This document shows positions 45,750 through 56,755 of a DNA stretch of 64,000 bases, in pieces. Position 1 is the first letter of the stretch. The number at the start of each line of letters is the position of its first letter. Source of the stretch: Lotus japonicus (lineage: Eukaryota > Streptophyta > Magnoliopsida > Fabales > Fabaceae); assembly GCF_012489685.1 (NCBI RefSeq), contig NC_080041.1, positions 107,911,760 to 107,975,759 of the forward strand, read 5' to 3'. The position numbers were made by a program, and so were the translations under genes. The notes beneath the pieces are model-generated. The model worked only from the letters and a program-made list of their open reading frames with translations, was not told the DNA's origin and made no database searches.

Positions 45750-46035
45750 TCAGAATGGAGTGCACCTGAAGTTGGGTTTCTAAATTTCAATGTAGATGGC
45801 ACCTCAAGTGGAAATCCAAGGCCTAGCGGCACAGGAAGAGAGCTTCGTGAAGAAAAGAAGCGAGTCTTTGGGTTATTTCTACGAAGCAGAGATTTTAACG
45901 ATCCCAAATGCGAGCAATTCAACTTCAGAAATATAATTGTGGAGAGTTGTTCAAGCCTTGCAAAACTCTGTAATTTCCTTTTATGGTGTTTTTGTATGTC
46001 TTACTCATTTTATCAATAAAGCTTTCTCTCTTTTC
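45750..46035 (+). pseudogene. RNase H (LINE) remnant
   Basis: WSAPEVGFLNFNVDGTSSGN then PRPSGTG..LR is the first (catalytic D) motif of the plant LINE RNase H domain. Downstream the sequence is deleted or scrambled; VESCSSLAKL recalls the third motif (VESDS). TCAATAAAGC at 46013 is a poly(A)-signal-like element. Short and broken. Confidence 0.6.
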
Positions 46036-46199
46036 AATAGACCAATGAATAAATATCACTTTTTGCTTTCAATTTTTTTATTTGTTTCGTTGACAGTTTT
46101 CTTCAAGTTTTTCATTTTAAATACTTACTATAATAATTAAATTAGTATATATAATTAATATAAATCCTAAAAAGAAAAAAATTCATATTTATAAAACAA

Positions 46200-46721
46200 A
46201 ATCAGTATTATCAAATCCGAAAATTAAAGTTGTTGTTAAATGGTAATAGATCGCTGCGACTTTTGTTATTTATTCGAAATATAACTTGTATATTGGTCAC
46301 GAAATTAGTGGTTGAGAAAAATACTTAAGGCTGCGATTTTAATTGTTGAGAAAAAACATTCATATCACAACAACTTTAGTTGTTGAGAAAAAAGATTTTA
46401 TCGTAACGACTTGATTTGTTGAGAAAACTACTTTATCGCAACGACTTTAGTCATTAAGACATGTTAGGTATGACAACGACGTGAGTGGTTGTAAAAAATT
46501 AGCTATAACAACGACAAATTGTTTAAAATTGCAGCGACAAAAGTCGTTGTGAAATCCTCAACAATGGCAGCGATAATAAATGTTGTTGCAAAACTTTTCG
46601 CAACGGGGTTTTTTGCAGCAACATGCAACAACTTTTTTTGCTGCGAAAGATAGTTTTGCCAACGACTTTTCCAATTTAGCAACGACATTTGTTGCTGCGA
46701 AAAACCTTTTGTCCAGTAGTG
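46200..46721 (-). mobile_element. CACTA (En/Spm) terminal region
   Basis: The minus strand begins CACTACTGGACAAAAGG (46705-46721), a CACTA terminal inverted repeat, followed by dense short subterminal motifs in both orientations (GCAGCGACAAAAGTCGTTG, GTTGTTGCAAAAC, GCTGCGAAA, CAACGACTTT). This is the transposase-binding array typical of CACTA ends. The array at 41.2 kb probably belongs to the other end; no left CACTA terminus was found. Confidence 0.7.
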
Positions 46722-46933
46722 ATCTACTGAAATTACCGATGAAATTGACCGTTGAAAATTTACCGACAAAAGTTTGTTGGTAAATTTCTGGTGGCTTTAC
46801 ATAAAGTCGTCTGTAATTATTTCTGACGAGTCCACTATCAATGGATTTCAAATTGTCGATAAGCGATCAATAAATTAACAATACCGACAATTTTTATTGA
46901 ATACCGACGACTTTCGACGCTTTCCTTGTAGTG
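46722..46933 (-). mobile_element. Second CACTA-type terminus
   Basis: The minus strand starts CACTACAAGGAAAGCGTCG (to 46933) followed by CCGACGA/GTCGGTA-type subterminal motifs, clearly different from the neighbouring element. The first CACTA end abuts it, so one element probably inserted into the other's terminal region. Confidence 0.6.
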
Positions 46934-48370
46934 AATTAGCTTGAGAAGTTATGCAGCTGATTTGCTAGCTATTATTGTCTATATTTCACTGTTTATGTTT
47001 CTGATTCCCCAAATAATTAAGATATGATAACTTTTTTCTTTAACACCAATAATTAATCTTATGCCTCAAGATCCTTCCCTGATCAAAATAATACAGATCC
47101 GCATGTGTGGAGATGCTTCTTGTACACTTGTAACAGAATGTTACCAAAATGGCATGTGTGGCATCTTTTGAGTGAATTGTACATTAATCTCATCTGGAGT
47201 TGACAATGAATGGCTGAGAGAATATATTATATGCATCTTTGACTTTTATTTAATGTTAATATGCATTTTGAATCAAAAAAATTGATGATTCGATTGGTTT
47301 CTGCATAAAGGTAGCTTAATTTCTACAAAATTATGAAGAATAGATTAAAAGGTAACTTTAAGGAGAAAGGGAATATTATAAACAGAAGAGATTCACCCAA
47401 CAAAGAGAAGTCAAAACGAATCAAAAGTAATTACTATATTCCACAAACACAAAAATTTCTATTTCGGGTAAGGATTATATTCATATCCCATGATCATTAT
47501 TCTACTTTAGTGGAGTTGTCGAAAGTGTAAGACTATGATTTTAAAAACATTTATTTTCATGATCTTTGAAAAGTTGAGATTAGATTTTTTCCCCCATCAG
47601 ATGAGGGTTTATTTCATAATCAACTCTTGGGATGGACCTATGACAAGACATATGGACTACTGCGTAGGCCTTTTCTGGGATGGGTTATATATGGTCTATT
47701 GGGTCCATTTTCAAAACTCAAGGTCTCTAATCTAGCCCAATTCTTTTTTGAACTTGAAACTTGAAGTGAATTTTGGGTTTACGAGACATTGAACAATAAA
47801 GTGAATTCGACCAAAAAAATAATAATAAAAAGAAGTACGGTAGCTATGACAACTATGAGTGGCAATTTTGAGTCGGGTATGATAACTATAAGTGACAAAA
47901 CTCTTTCTACTAAATATTTAACGCGTTGCATTCATATAGACAAACTTGAGACGACCTCTGCTTTAGTTAGAACAACTTCATGTCAGTTAATATACGGTAG
48001 TTGTAACTATATATATGAACAAACCTAATGAATTAGGTGTCTTCAAATTTACAAGAGTTATATGAATTTTTTTATCAGATAAGATGGTAGAACATAGCGA
48101 AGGTAAAAAATTGAGAAAGCGATCAACGTGAGGCATGTTGGCAACAGATGCTCACTTCTAAGTAGAAGCGTTAGAGCATCTTCTGAAGAGGGATATATGC
48201 CCACCAATACTAATTGAGATTTTACTGAACACGTACAGAAATGTATGAATCCTCGATCTATAGAGAAATGAAAAGTTAAACTCAAAACCTACAATCTGTT
48301 GTGTTCGCAGAGAAGATTGATTCAACTTTAAAAAAAGAAGATTGAAACCATTCTTTTTTTTTTATTCTAA
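46934..48370. other. Intergenic, nothing supported
   Basis: AT-rich; several short frames on both strands without recognisable domains. Confidence 0.45.
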
Positions 48371-48712
48371 CTAGTATTTTTTACCCGCGCGTTGCACAGG
48401 AAATATGTCTATTGTATTTGATACATTAATTAATACTTTGATTATTAAAAATATATTAAACAACGAATGAAATAGAAAAGTCAGAATTGATGAGTAAAGT
48501 GGACATAAAGACTTCTCTTCTAAGCCCGATTGAGACCAAGAGGAACTCGTTTCACATTCTTCGTAAATATGAAGACGATAACACAAATCATAGATATAAG
48601 GAATTATCAACATATTAATCTTAAAAAAAATTAATGTGATAGTAGCACAAATCAGGATTGTGTAAGATATATCATAAAGTATAACATTATTGTATTTATT
48701 CCAACTAAGTAG

Positions 48713-49045
48713 GGATGACAATGGGTAGGTACTATAGTACCATCTTCATACCCGCGTTTTAAAAATTACATGTACCCATCTCCATACTCACGTGGGTAGC
48801 AACTCGAAGCTCTCCACCTTTAGACAATTCAATGTCATTACAGGAAGCTATCCATCTTTGCCAAAATCTAAATCTATATGGATGACAATGGGTCTCAAAA
48901 TCATAGGGTACCCGCAAAAAGTACCCACTATGGGTAGGGTAAAAAACCGCTAAATGGGTATGAGGTTGAGTATAGATAATTACCCGCAAAAAACAGAGGG
49001 TATGGGTGCGGGTATGGGCACTATAGTACCCAACCGGCCCATATC
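48713..49045. mobile_element. Truncated hAT-like MITE with GGGTA/TACCC repeats
   Basis: TAGGGATGACAATGGGTAGG resembles the hAT TIR of the element at 11.2 kb. The interior is full of GGGTA and TACCC blocks and ACTATAGTACC in both orientations. The expected inverted right end is missing; an (ATT)n tract follows. Confidence 0.45.
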
Positions 49046-49055
49046 CGCACACACA

Positions 49056-49056
<1 letters not shown>

Positions 49057-49095
<39 letters not shown>

Positions 49096-49096
49096 T
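49057..49096 (+). repeat. (TTA)n microsatellite, about 40 bp
   Basis: Thirteen uninterrupted TTA triplets inside the Helitron. Confidence 0.9.
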
Positions 49097-50566
49097 GAGA
49101 ATATATTAACAAATTAACTTAAGCTATAGCTTTCAAACTCACTCTTTTTAAAAAAAAGTCTGGAATATATTAATTAATACTCTAAAAATTAATAATAAAT
49201 AAATTAAGATAAAATCAAGAAATAAACCATCTAAATCCTAATCAAATCTAAAAATCAAAAATAAATTAAGATAAAATCAAGAAATAAACAACATAAATCC
49301 TAATCAAATCTAAAATTTTAAAATGTATTTTTTTATGAGAATTAATCTGAGAATGACATGTGTTATTTTTTTTTTCCAATTAGTGAATATTCTGCACCCT
49401 AGAAGATTTTCTTTTCCTCAATCCTTTTGCTTTTTGATTAAGAAGAGAAAAGCAGGAATCCTTGAAGCATATGACATCTTACAATTAGTTGAAGAACAAA
49501 ATCAATTCATGAAGAAGATTGAAACAGAAACCCAAAATGAAGTCTTGAAGAACAAAATACCCTCCTTCACCAATTTGAAATGACTGTGGTGAAAGAATTG
49601 TATTTAGTGTATTTGTGAATCTTGGGGTGGAACCCTTGTGAAACAAAAAATCAAAGGAACATTTCAGTCAAAACAAAATATCTATATATGTGATAAAAAA
49701 ACAAAATAATTCTCCCACCTAAAATAATTGTGTTACTTCACCAATAAACTTATACTAACAATCAATTTAAATTGAACTTAAGGAAATATATAGAGCAAAG
49801 TAAGATAAGTCACCCAATTGACATACTAAAACATGAGTATATGCAAAACTAATGAGTTTGAGGAAAACATGAATCAACCTTAAGAATGGGCTAAACATAC
49901 TCATGAAGATTAAATGTGAGCTCTTCATATGCTTTCATCAATTTGAGTGACCTGTGCATCATTAAAAAAAAAATTAGTAAGTTGTGCATCATTCACATAC
50001 AATGCAAATAGTATGCTTATACACACAGTTCAAACATGATGAATAAAAACGTGCAAAATTTGAGAAATGAATATAAATTCAGGCTATCCTAAGTTTCGTA
50101 AATTTCTATAAATTATACCAAAATCTGGTTTAGAATAGCTTCACACGCATGGATTTCTACAAACTATACTAAAATCTGGTTTAAAAAAATACAAAAGCGG
50201 AAGAAGAACAATAGAAAAAACATTACATCAGAATCAAAACATTACGTCTTCAACAATGATTCGTTAAAGGGTCTATGCAAAAATTTGTAAACTTTTGGAT
50301 CAAAACACACAAAATATGTGAAATTTAAGAATCCAGGATTGAATTACGAACAAATGATGAACTGAAATGACACAAACCATCAATCACAACATGATAAACT
50401 CTTCTTCACGTAACATCATCTTACGGCATACCTCTGTCCTGATTGCGACATGTGGCAGAGGTAGAAATAGTTGCTATCAAATCTCTGCGCGTCCATGGTA
50501 GCTTTGTGGACCCTCAGTACCAAATCAACTCCCTTTTCTTATAATTAGCATTAAATAAATAATTAG

Positions 50567-51420
50567 ATAAATTAAGATAAAATCAAGAAATAAAAAACCT
50601 AAATCCTAATCAAATCTAAACTTTAAAAAGGTACTAAATAAAGATAGATAAAAACTACCAAAATCTAGCAAATCACAATAAAAAACTCATAAAATCCTGA
50701 ATTAAATAAAAATATGAAAGTTCAATAAAAATACCATAAAAATTCACTTATACTCTAAATGTAACTCAAAAATAAAATAAAATATTTCATGAAATTAAAA
50801 TTAAATAAATAATAAATAAGGATAGATAAAAACTATCAAAATCTAGCAAATCACAATAAAAACTCATAAAATCCTGCATTAATTAAAAATTCGAAAATTC
50901 AATAAAAATTAATTATTATACTCTATAAATAAATGTAAAATAAAATAAAATATTTCCTGGAAATAAAATTAAATCAATAATAAGATAAAATTAAGAAATA
51001 AACAACCTAAATTCTAATCAAATCTAAAATTTAAAAAGGTACTAAATAAAGATAGATAAAAACTACCAAGTCTAGCAAATCACAATAAAAACTCATAAAA
51101 TCCTGAATTAATTAAAAATCCGAAAATTTAAGAAAATTTAATTAATATACTCTAAAAGTAAATCTAAAATAAAATAAAGTATTTTCTGGATTTAAAATAA
51201 ATAATACGATAAATTAAAATAAAATTAAGAAATAAACAACCTAAATCCCAATCAAATCTAATATTAAAAATGGTATTAAATAAAGATAGATAAAAACTAA
51301 CAAAATCTAGCAAATCACAATAAAAACTCATAAAATCCCGAATTAATAAAAAATTCGAAAATTCAATAAAAATTAATCAATATATTCTAAAAATAAATTT
51401 AAAATAAATTAAAAGACCAA
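50567..51420 (+). repeat. Tandem array, about 200-230 bp units
   Basis: AATAAAATTAAGAAATAAACAACCTAAAT..TAATCAAATCTAAA, GATAGATAAAAACTA.CAAAATCTAGCAAATCACAATAAAAACTC and TAAAATCC.GAATTAA recur from about 50567, 50815, 50984 and 51212. Shorter pieces of the first block are also doubled at about 49195-49320. Extremely A-rich on the plus strand. Confidence 0.75.
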
Positions 51421-51691
51421 ATCTTATCTTTTAAAATAATATCAATCAATTATTTTAGAATATATAAAATTAAAACATATATCAATTGAAAATTATATCT
51501 TCTAAAATAATATCAATTAATTAGGTTATAATATATAAAATTAAAACATATATCAATTAAAAATTATATCCTCTAACAAATTGACACGTGGAATAATTTT
51601 TATGAGAATTAATCTGGTGCTGACACGTCACTAAGAATTAATCTAGTGCTGACACGTCACTATGAAAGTTCTTCTTTTCTAATATATATTG

Positions 51692-51729
51692 ATTGATATT
51701 GATATTGATATTGATATTGATATTGATAA
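51692..51729 (+). repeat. (TTGATA)n hexanucleotide repeat
   Basis: About six TTGATA/ATATTG units directly outside the Helitron 5' end. Confidence 0.85.
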
Positions 51730-53730
51730 TAGTAACCATTCTGATTACAGCATGAAGTAACACTTTAAAGTTATAAAGTCACGATAATAATTTTGATATT
51801 CAACATCTTATATGTAAAAAGGAAACAGAAAAAATGGTACACCTTGTGCACACAACCTACATTTAATTGATTTGACAAACAAGGTGTCACACTCACAAGA
51901 GAAATTACGACGTTAGGGCGCAGCACTATACTAGTTGCAGAATCACATACCCTTATCAAGCTTGCTAGGGGTGTATATCACTCCACCTCGCGCTTCTTTT
52001 AAAATTAATTAAATTGAGCCCATGCCACTGCCTATATATCTTTATCATCAGAATCTCACTGCTTTCCCTGTCCAGCCCATCTTTAATTTAAGGGAGTTTC
52101 AATGATCTTGGAAGCATATTCATATGTAAAAGAATTTTGTACAAAAAAAAATGTAAAAGAATTTCAATTTCAATAGTAGACAGCAATAGTAATATTACTA
52201 GAACCGCTACCATTAAGTGGAGAATAAATTCTTGTGTCAAACTTTGTAACTTATCTTTCTTTTTATATGAATGTTTTAATTAGGTATAAGTGGAATCCTT
52301 AAGTTGTTTATAAACAGTGAGATAGATCTAAAATTTTCAACATGAAAAACACATGAGAAAATTTTCACATGCATTAGATGATTAATTATTATATAGGCTA
52401 GTTTAGTGGTAGTCTGATAGACATGTTTGATTATGTAAGATGAAAAAATTCGAATATTCCGCTAAAGTCATCTATTACAAGAGTCTATCACAACATACCT
52501 AGAAATAAGAATATGTTGGACTGAGATAAACTTTATGTAAATAGATATGACATACTTAAAATTTTCAAAGTATAAGCCTAATTTTTTATATGTAGTAAGT
52601 TCTTTTATCGGGTTTGATATTTCCTTCTTAAAAGTCTAATCTAACTTGATAGATTTTTAAAACTATCTCATATCAACAAACTAATTACTTGTAAAGAGGA
52701 TAAAGACTTGTAGTCTAATAACTTAATTAAATTAAACGAAAAACAACTTTTTCTACAAATAGACGAGTATAATTATAAGGAAATACATAAAGATGGATAC
52801 AAGCTAAACTATATATATATATATGTTTATGTTGTATTTTCAAGGGTTGAAAACATATTAAAATCCTAGTCATAACGAAGATATTTAAAATTTAAACAGT
52901 CAAATCTATTTATAAAACAGATTTAAATCATTATATAAGTGAATTTGTTTAAATAAAATATCTAAGTGTATAATATTAAGATATTAATTATAACAAAATT
53001 CTAACATAACAATAATAATAATGATAAAATATATACGTTCAAAAATTGATAAAATATATATTAATCATGTTTATTTAAATAATATGTAGAGTTTATAAGG
53101 GTTTCTAAATGATCTGATAAGTAAGCACCAAAAAAAATGATCTGATAAGTACTATAATATTTTTAATTAAATATACTTTTGAAAAATTATAAACTCCGTA
53201 GGCTCTCACAAGCAGTTTGATCTATTCTCGCCACTAATTCAACCATGCAAGATTACCTGTCAATTTTAAAAAAAAAAATCCTAAATGTTGAGATATGAAT
53301 TATTGATCAACTATGATGACCCAAAAGTTTTGAGATATGAACTGCAGGACTGCTCAAATTGAGCGTTCCCATAAGAATGAAAGGAATATAAAAGGCTTAA
53401 AAGCATTTGTTGCCCCTGATGTATCATGTTTGTGCAAAAGACATCCTCCATCTATTTTTGTCTATGTTTATACCCTCGATGATTCTAAAATGTGTAACGA
53501 GTACCCTTCCGTTAGTTTGACGTTAGAAAACTAACGGAGGGGCTGACATGGATTTTATTTTTATTCTCCTAATTGCCACGTGTATTATAATTATTAAAAA
53601 GAAAAAAAAAATAGGGAAACATAAATATAAATATCAGTAAAATAACAATCCCAACATGAATAAAAATACATCCCGTTCCAGAACAAAAGTACATTTAGAT
53701 TCTTAAATCAGTGTCTTTTTTTTTTTTTAA
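51730..53730. other. Intergenic, nothing supported
   Basis: AT-rich. About 53470-53600 contains TTCCGTTAGTTTGACGTTAG and AACTAACGGAGGGGCTGACA, an imperfect inverted pair seen at the ends of some plant MITEs, without a defined second end. No gene recognised. Confidence 0.45.
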
Positions 53731-54157
53731 GTTTAACTTGAATTAATTAAGAGGTAGAGGCCTCAAAACCGGTACAGCTAGATGCATCCTGACGGATCAA
53801 AAGTGATGTACCAGGGGGATCAAATTCTACCCAAACATGGTCCTGGTAATCAAATGCTAAATGTGCTAAATGATCAGCTACAACATTTGCTAATCTATTA
53901 CAATGCTTAAGGCTGAAATTAGTGAGACCCGAGCAGAGACATCTACAGTCTTGAACAACAGAGGCCAGGTAGTTGTTGTGAGGAGTTGGTCTATCCCAGG
54001 CTAGAACCAGCTGGAGGCAGTCTGACTCGAAGTCCATGGCCTGAAATCCCAATTCTTTGGCGAGGTGAATAGAGTGCTTGAGGGAGAGTGCCTCAGCAAG
54101 TGTTGGGTCATAGGTGAATGGGATGAAGTTTGTTCCCGCAGCAAGGACATGAAGGTA
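53731..54157 (-). pseudogene. LINE RNase H domain, cut by the SIRE-like LTR
   Basis: Minus-strand frame from the LTR junction to the stop at 53747: YDPTLAEALSLKHSIHLAKE (catalytic E), FQAMDFESDCLQLVLAW (D), then HCNRLANVVADHLAHLAFDY (final D/H motif), all consistent with a well-preserved plant RVT_3 RNase H domain. A short 3' tail TTAATTAATTCAAGTTAAAC and a poly(A) (T run at about 53718-53730 on the plus strand) follow, the normal end of a LINE. The start of the domain is missing because the LTR begins at 54158; the rest should lie beyond the other end of the retrotransposon, outside the window. Confidence 0.8.
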
Positions 54158-55356
54158 TGAAAAACGGTAGAAAGGGGGGGTTTGAATAACGTTTTCAGTA
54201 TAAGATTTCCACCTTAAAGATTTTGACAAATCTTTCGAGAACTTAAGTGCTAAAGATAAGAGATAGAAAAGCACACAAGGATTTTATCCTGGTTCACTTG
54301 ATAAATCACTCAAGCTACTCCAGTCCACCCGTTAAGGTGATTTCTTCCTTCTTAGAATGAAGGCAATCCACTAATCAGGTAAGAGTTACAACTGCACTTG
54401 AAACCTACAAGTGACTAACAATTACACTGACTTAGCTCACACTAAGATTCACTCTCTTAGTCTTCTCTAGGATCCGATCAGCCTTGATCTCCTAAAGGAA
54501 CTAAACAAACTGTTTATCAAAGAATTGTTTACAAGAGATTTGCTTCTAAAAAGCTAATAGTAAACTCAATGAATTTCAGATGAAAGAAAGCTTAGAAGAA
54601 TTTGAATATGTCTTGCGCGTATGTGAATGCTTCTAGCCGCTTCTTTCAGTCTTCAGCCTCTTTATATACTCCAAGGATTAGGGTTGAGCGTTGCATGAAA
54701 AATGCTACCGTTGGAGGGCAGTTCTGGAAAATCCAGCTTCTGCTGTGTCTGAGACTGTTAGGTAGGTCGTCAGGAAGGTACAATTGCTTTTGTACTTGGA
54801 TAGCGACTTGACCTTTAAACCTAGGAGACTTCTGATCAGGGGAATGCTTCATATTGGAACTTGTGAAGCCGGTTGATCAGAGTCAGAGGGAAAGCCCAGA
54901 TCCTCTGACCATTGTTTCTTCTGATTCTGAACTCAGAGGGAAGAACATGGTCTTCAGAGTATCTTGCTTCTGGACAACAGAATTTCACTAATCAGCTTCT
55001 GAATCTTCAGAGTCTTCTACACCGTCAGAATATCTGAGCCTTCAGTGTTTCTTGGTTATCAGACTTTCTGGATCTTCAGAGCTTCTAGTGACTGAGTCCA
55101 CATCAGAGTTTGTATAACTTCAGAACTTCTGAAGCTTTTCCACTGTTCATACTGAACATGGTGAATGCGAAAGCGTTGCTTGGGTTGCTCTTTATACACA
55201 GTGCTTCTGATTTGTGTGAGATTGAGTTGAGGTCAGAGCCTGTAAATAGCTCACTCAGAAAAACACGTTAGAGTACCACAATTGTTCATATCAAAAGGTT
55301 AACTTGTAATCATCAAAACATAGAGTTGTACTACTAGATCAAAACTTGATCTTACA
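54158..55356 (-). repeat. 3' LTR of the SIRE-like element (about 1.2 kb)
   Basis: Begins (minus strand) TGTAAGATCAAGTTTTGATC just after the polypurine tract and ends at GTTTTTCA (TG..CA termini). Unusually rich in CTCTGA/TTCTGA and their complements. The partner LTR is outside the window, so the ends are inferred from termini, PPT and the junction with the LINE. Confidence 0.8.
54657..54671 (-). promoter_or_regulatory. LTR TATA box
   Basis: Minus-strand GGAGTATATAAAGAG in the middle of the LTR. It would place the U3/R border near 54630. Confidence 0.6.
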
Positions 55357-55371
55357 ATCTCCCCCTTTTTG
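55357..55371 (-). other. Polypurine tract
   Basis: Minus-strand AAAAAGGGGGAGAT immediately before the LTR start; primes plus-strand DNA synthesis. A related AAAAAGGGGGAGTAAAC (minus strand, about 55834-55850) and GGGGGAGTA near 55902 look like extra PPT copies, a Sirevirus habit. Confidence 0.75.
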
Positions 55372-56095
55372 ATGATGACAAAACTAAGATTTTTGATGAA
55401 CAATTCTTAAACATTAAACTGAATTCACTCAGAGTTTAGAGATATCGAATAAGACTTATCCTGATGTGAATAGTTTATCTTGCTCATTCTGAATTCAAGT
55501 CACTGCTTGATTCTGAGCTTAGCTCCCCCTGAATCTAATACTTGATGAAAACGTTAGTAAAGTCTAGATTCTGAGCTAAATGATATAAGAGTTCAGAGTG
55601 AAAAACTTATGACATAGATGAAAATCGAGTAATCAGTGCGCATAAGTAATCAGAGTCACGGACAAGGTATCAGAGTCTTGGGTATCAGAGTCAACTTGGA
55701 ATCACTTCAGAAGAAGTGAAATGTATTCCTTGTATTTGCCCAGTGACACATCTATGGTCATGAAGGTGGAACTCTTAAATTCTCCAAAAGAAAAATAAAT
55801 CACACTAACACATCTTACACATCAAAAACTGGGTTTACTCCCCCTTTTTGTCATAAGCAAAAAGCTTGGGGTGTGAAAAACTTAGCTTGAAGTACAAGGT
55901 ACTCCCCCTTAGAGAAGGTCTAAGTTTAAAGAAAATGAAAACGATGCAAGAATCAGAGTTAGGCGAAATGAATAGAAGAGGTAATGCAAGAGAAGAACGT
56001 TTACCACCGGTCAAGGGAGTAAAGAGAAGGGTCAGTTACCAAGAATTTAATCTCGAGAAACTGTAGGAGCATTAACTTTCAGAGAGAAAGTGAAG
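55372..56095 (-). other. Untranslated spacer between env-like ORF and LTR
   Basis: Non-coding part of the retrotransposon with repeated CAGAGT motifs and extra polypurine tracts. A short plus-strand frame at 55866-56066 is not supported. Confidence 0.5.
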
Positions 56096-56108
56096 CCTAT
56101 ATAAAGAG
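56096..56108 (+). promoter_or_regulatory. TATA box for an antisense transcript
   Basis: CCTATATAAAGAG on the plus strand, 52-64 bp ahead of the ATG at 56160 and preceded by CTTTCAGAGAGAAAG. Its spacing suits a transcript with a short leader, opposite to the retrotransposon. Confidence 0.55.
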
Positions 56109-56159
56109 TGGGAGAGAGAGGTAAGCTTCACAACTCGAACAATTTTCAGTAAGGAAAAA

Positions 56160-56552
56160 ATGGCATCATACATCGTAGCACTAGAAGAGCTGAGGAAGAA
56201 GGCCTTCGAGGAGGACTTGTTCCTGAACATCAGGCATCCAGAGGGTACAACGACCATCTCGGAGCTGACACGGACACTGCTGGAGGGGGACCTGCGTCCA
56301 GAGTTGAAGAGAGACTTGAGGGAATTTCTTGCCTTCGTGGAGGAGGTGCAAGAACTCAGCCGGCTTGAACTCAAGCTGCTGGAAGAAAAAGAGATCTTGG
56401 AAGAGAAGCTCAAGACTGCAGAAGAGATTCTGGAGAGGGATGAGCTAAAAGACAGGCTCAACAACATCCAGCATGTACTGGAGCGTCTGGAGAAGGATAG
56501 GTCAGAGCAGCGCCAGGAGTGCAGAAGAATGAGGAGAGATCCTCCATTCTAG
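56160..56552 (+). CDS. Antisense coiled-coil ORF inside the SIRE-like element
   Basis: 130 codons on the strand opposite to gag-pol. ATG context AAAAAATGGC. The sequence MASYIVALEELRKKAFEEDL is followed by a short globular-looking part (NIRHPEGTTTISELTRTLLE), a long predicted coiled coil (about residues 55-120; ELSRLELKLLEEKEILEEKL, then KTAEEILERDEL and LNNIQHVLERLEKD) and a basic end RRMRRDPPF. A TATA box lies about 60 bp upstream and AATAAA at about 56594 downstream, so it has all marks of a small Pol II gene. No signal peptide or membrane segment. I do not recognise the protein. The opposite frame is serine-rich low complexity and looks like the shadow. It may be an element-encoded regulator, or a host exon acquired by the element. 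Confidence 0.6.
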   Translation: MASYIVALEELRKKAFEEDLFLNIRHPEGTTTISELTRTLLEGDLRPELKRDLREFLAFVEEVQELSRLELKLLEEKEILEEKLKTAEEILERDELKDRLNNIQHVLERLEKDRSEQRQECRRMRRDPPF

Positions 56553-56755
56553 ACTTAGGGAAAGAATGTATGATGTAAACATAAAGAGATTATGAATAAA
56601 AAGATTTTTGCAAACACATGTGACAAAAATATATATAGATATGCATAGATAATCACAAACGAACAAAGTAGAATAATTAAATAAAAAGAAACAGAAACAG
56701 AAGTTAACAAAATGAAACAACGTTAAAGAAAAAGAAAAGCGAAGAGATCCTAAAA

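Larger units (their letters stand above)
48371..51692 (-). mobile_element. Non-autonomous Helitron with both ends (minus strand, about 3.3 kb)
   Basis: Minus-strand 5' end TCAATATATATTAGAAAAG followed by AAGAACTTTCATAGTGACGTGTC (TC at 51691-51692, preceded by A). 3' end: stem CCTGTGCAACGCGCGGG, then TAAAAAATA, then CTAG (48371-48374) followed by T. Tandem repeats fill the 5' half, common in Helitrons. GTGACGTGTCAGCAC is duplicated just inside the 5' end. A short plus-strand frame at about 49440-49583 (KKRKAGILEAYDILQLVEEQ) is not recognised. No Rep/helicase. Confidence 0.72.

Noticed and set aside
56072..56467. Serine-rich frame on the element's own strand opposite the antisense ORF
   Set aside because: Low-complexity S/R composition arises from the glutamate/leucine codons of the plus-strand ORF, which alone has ATG context, TATA box and AATAAA.
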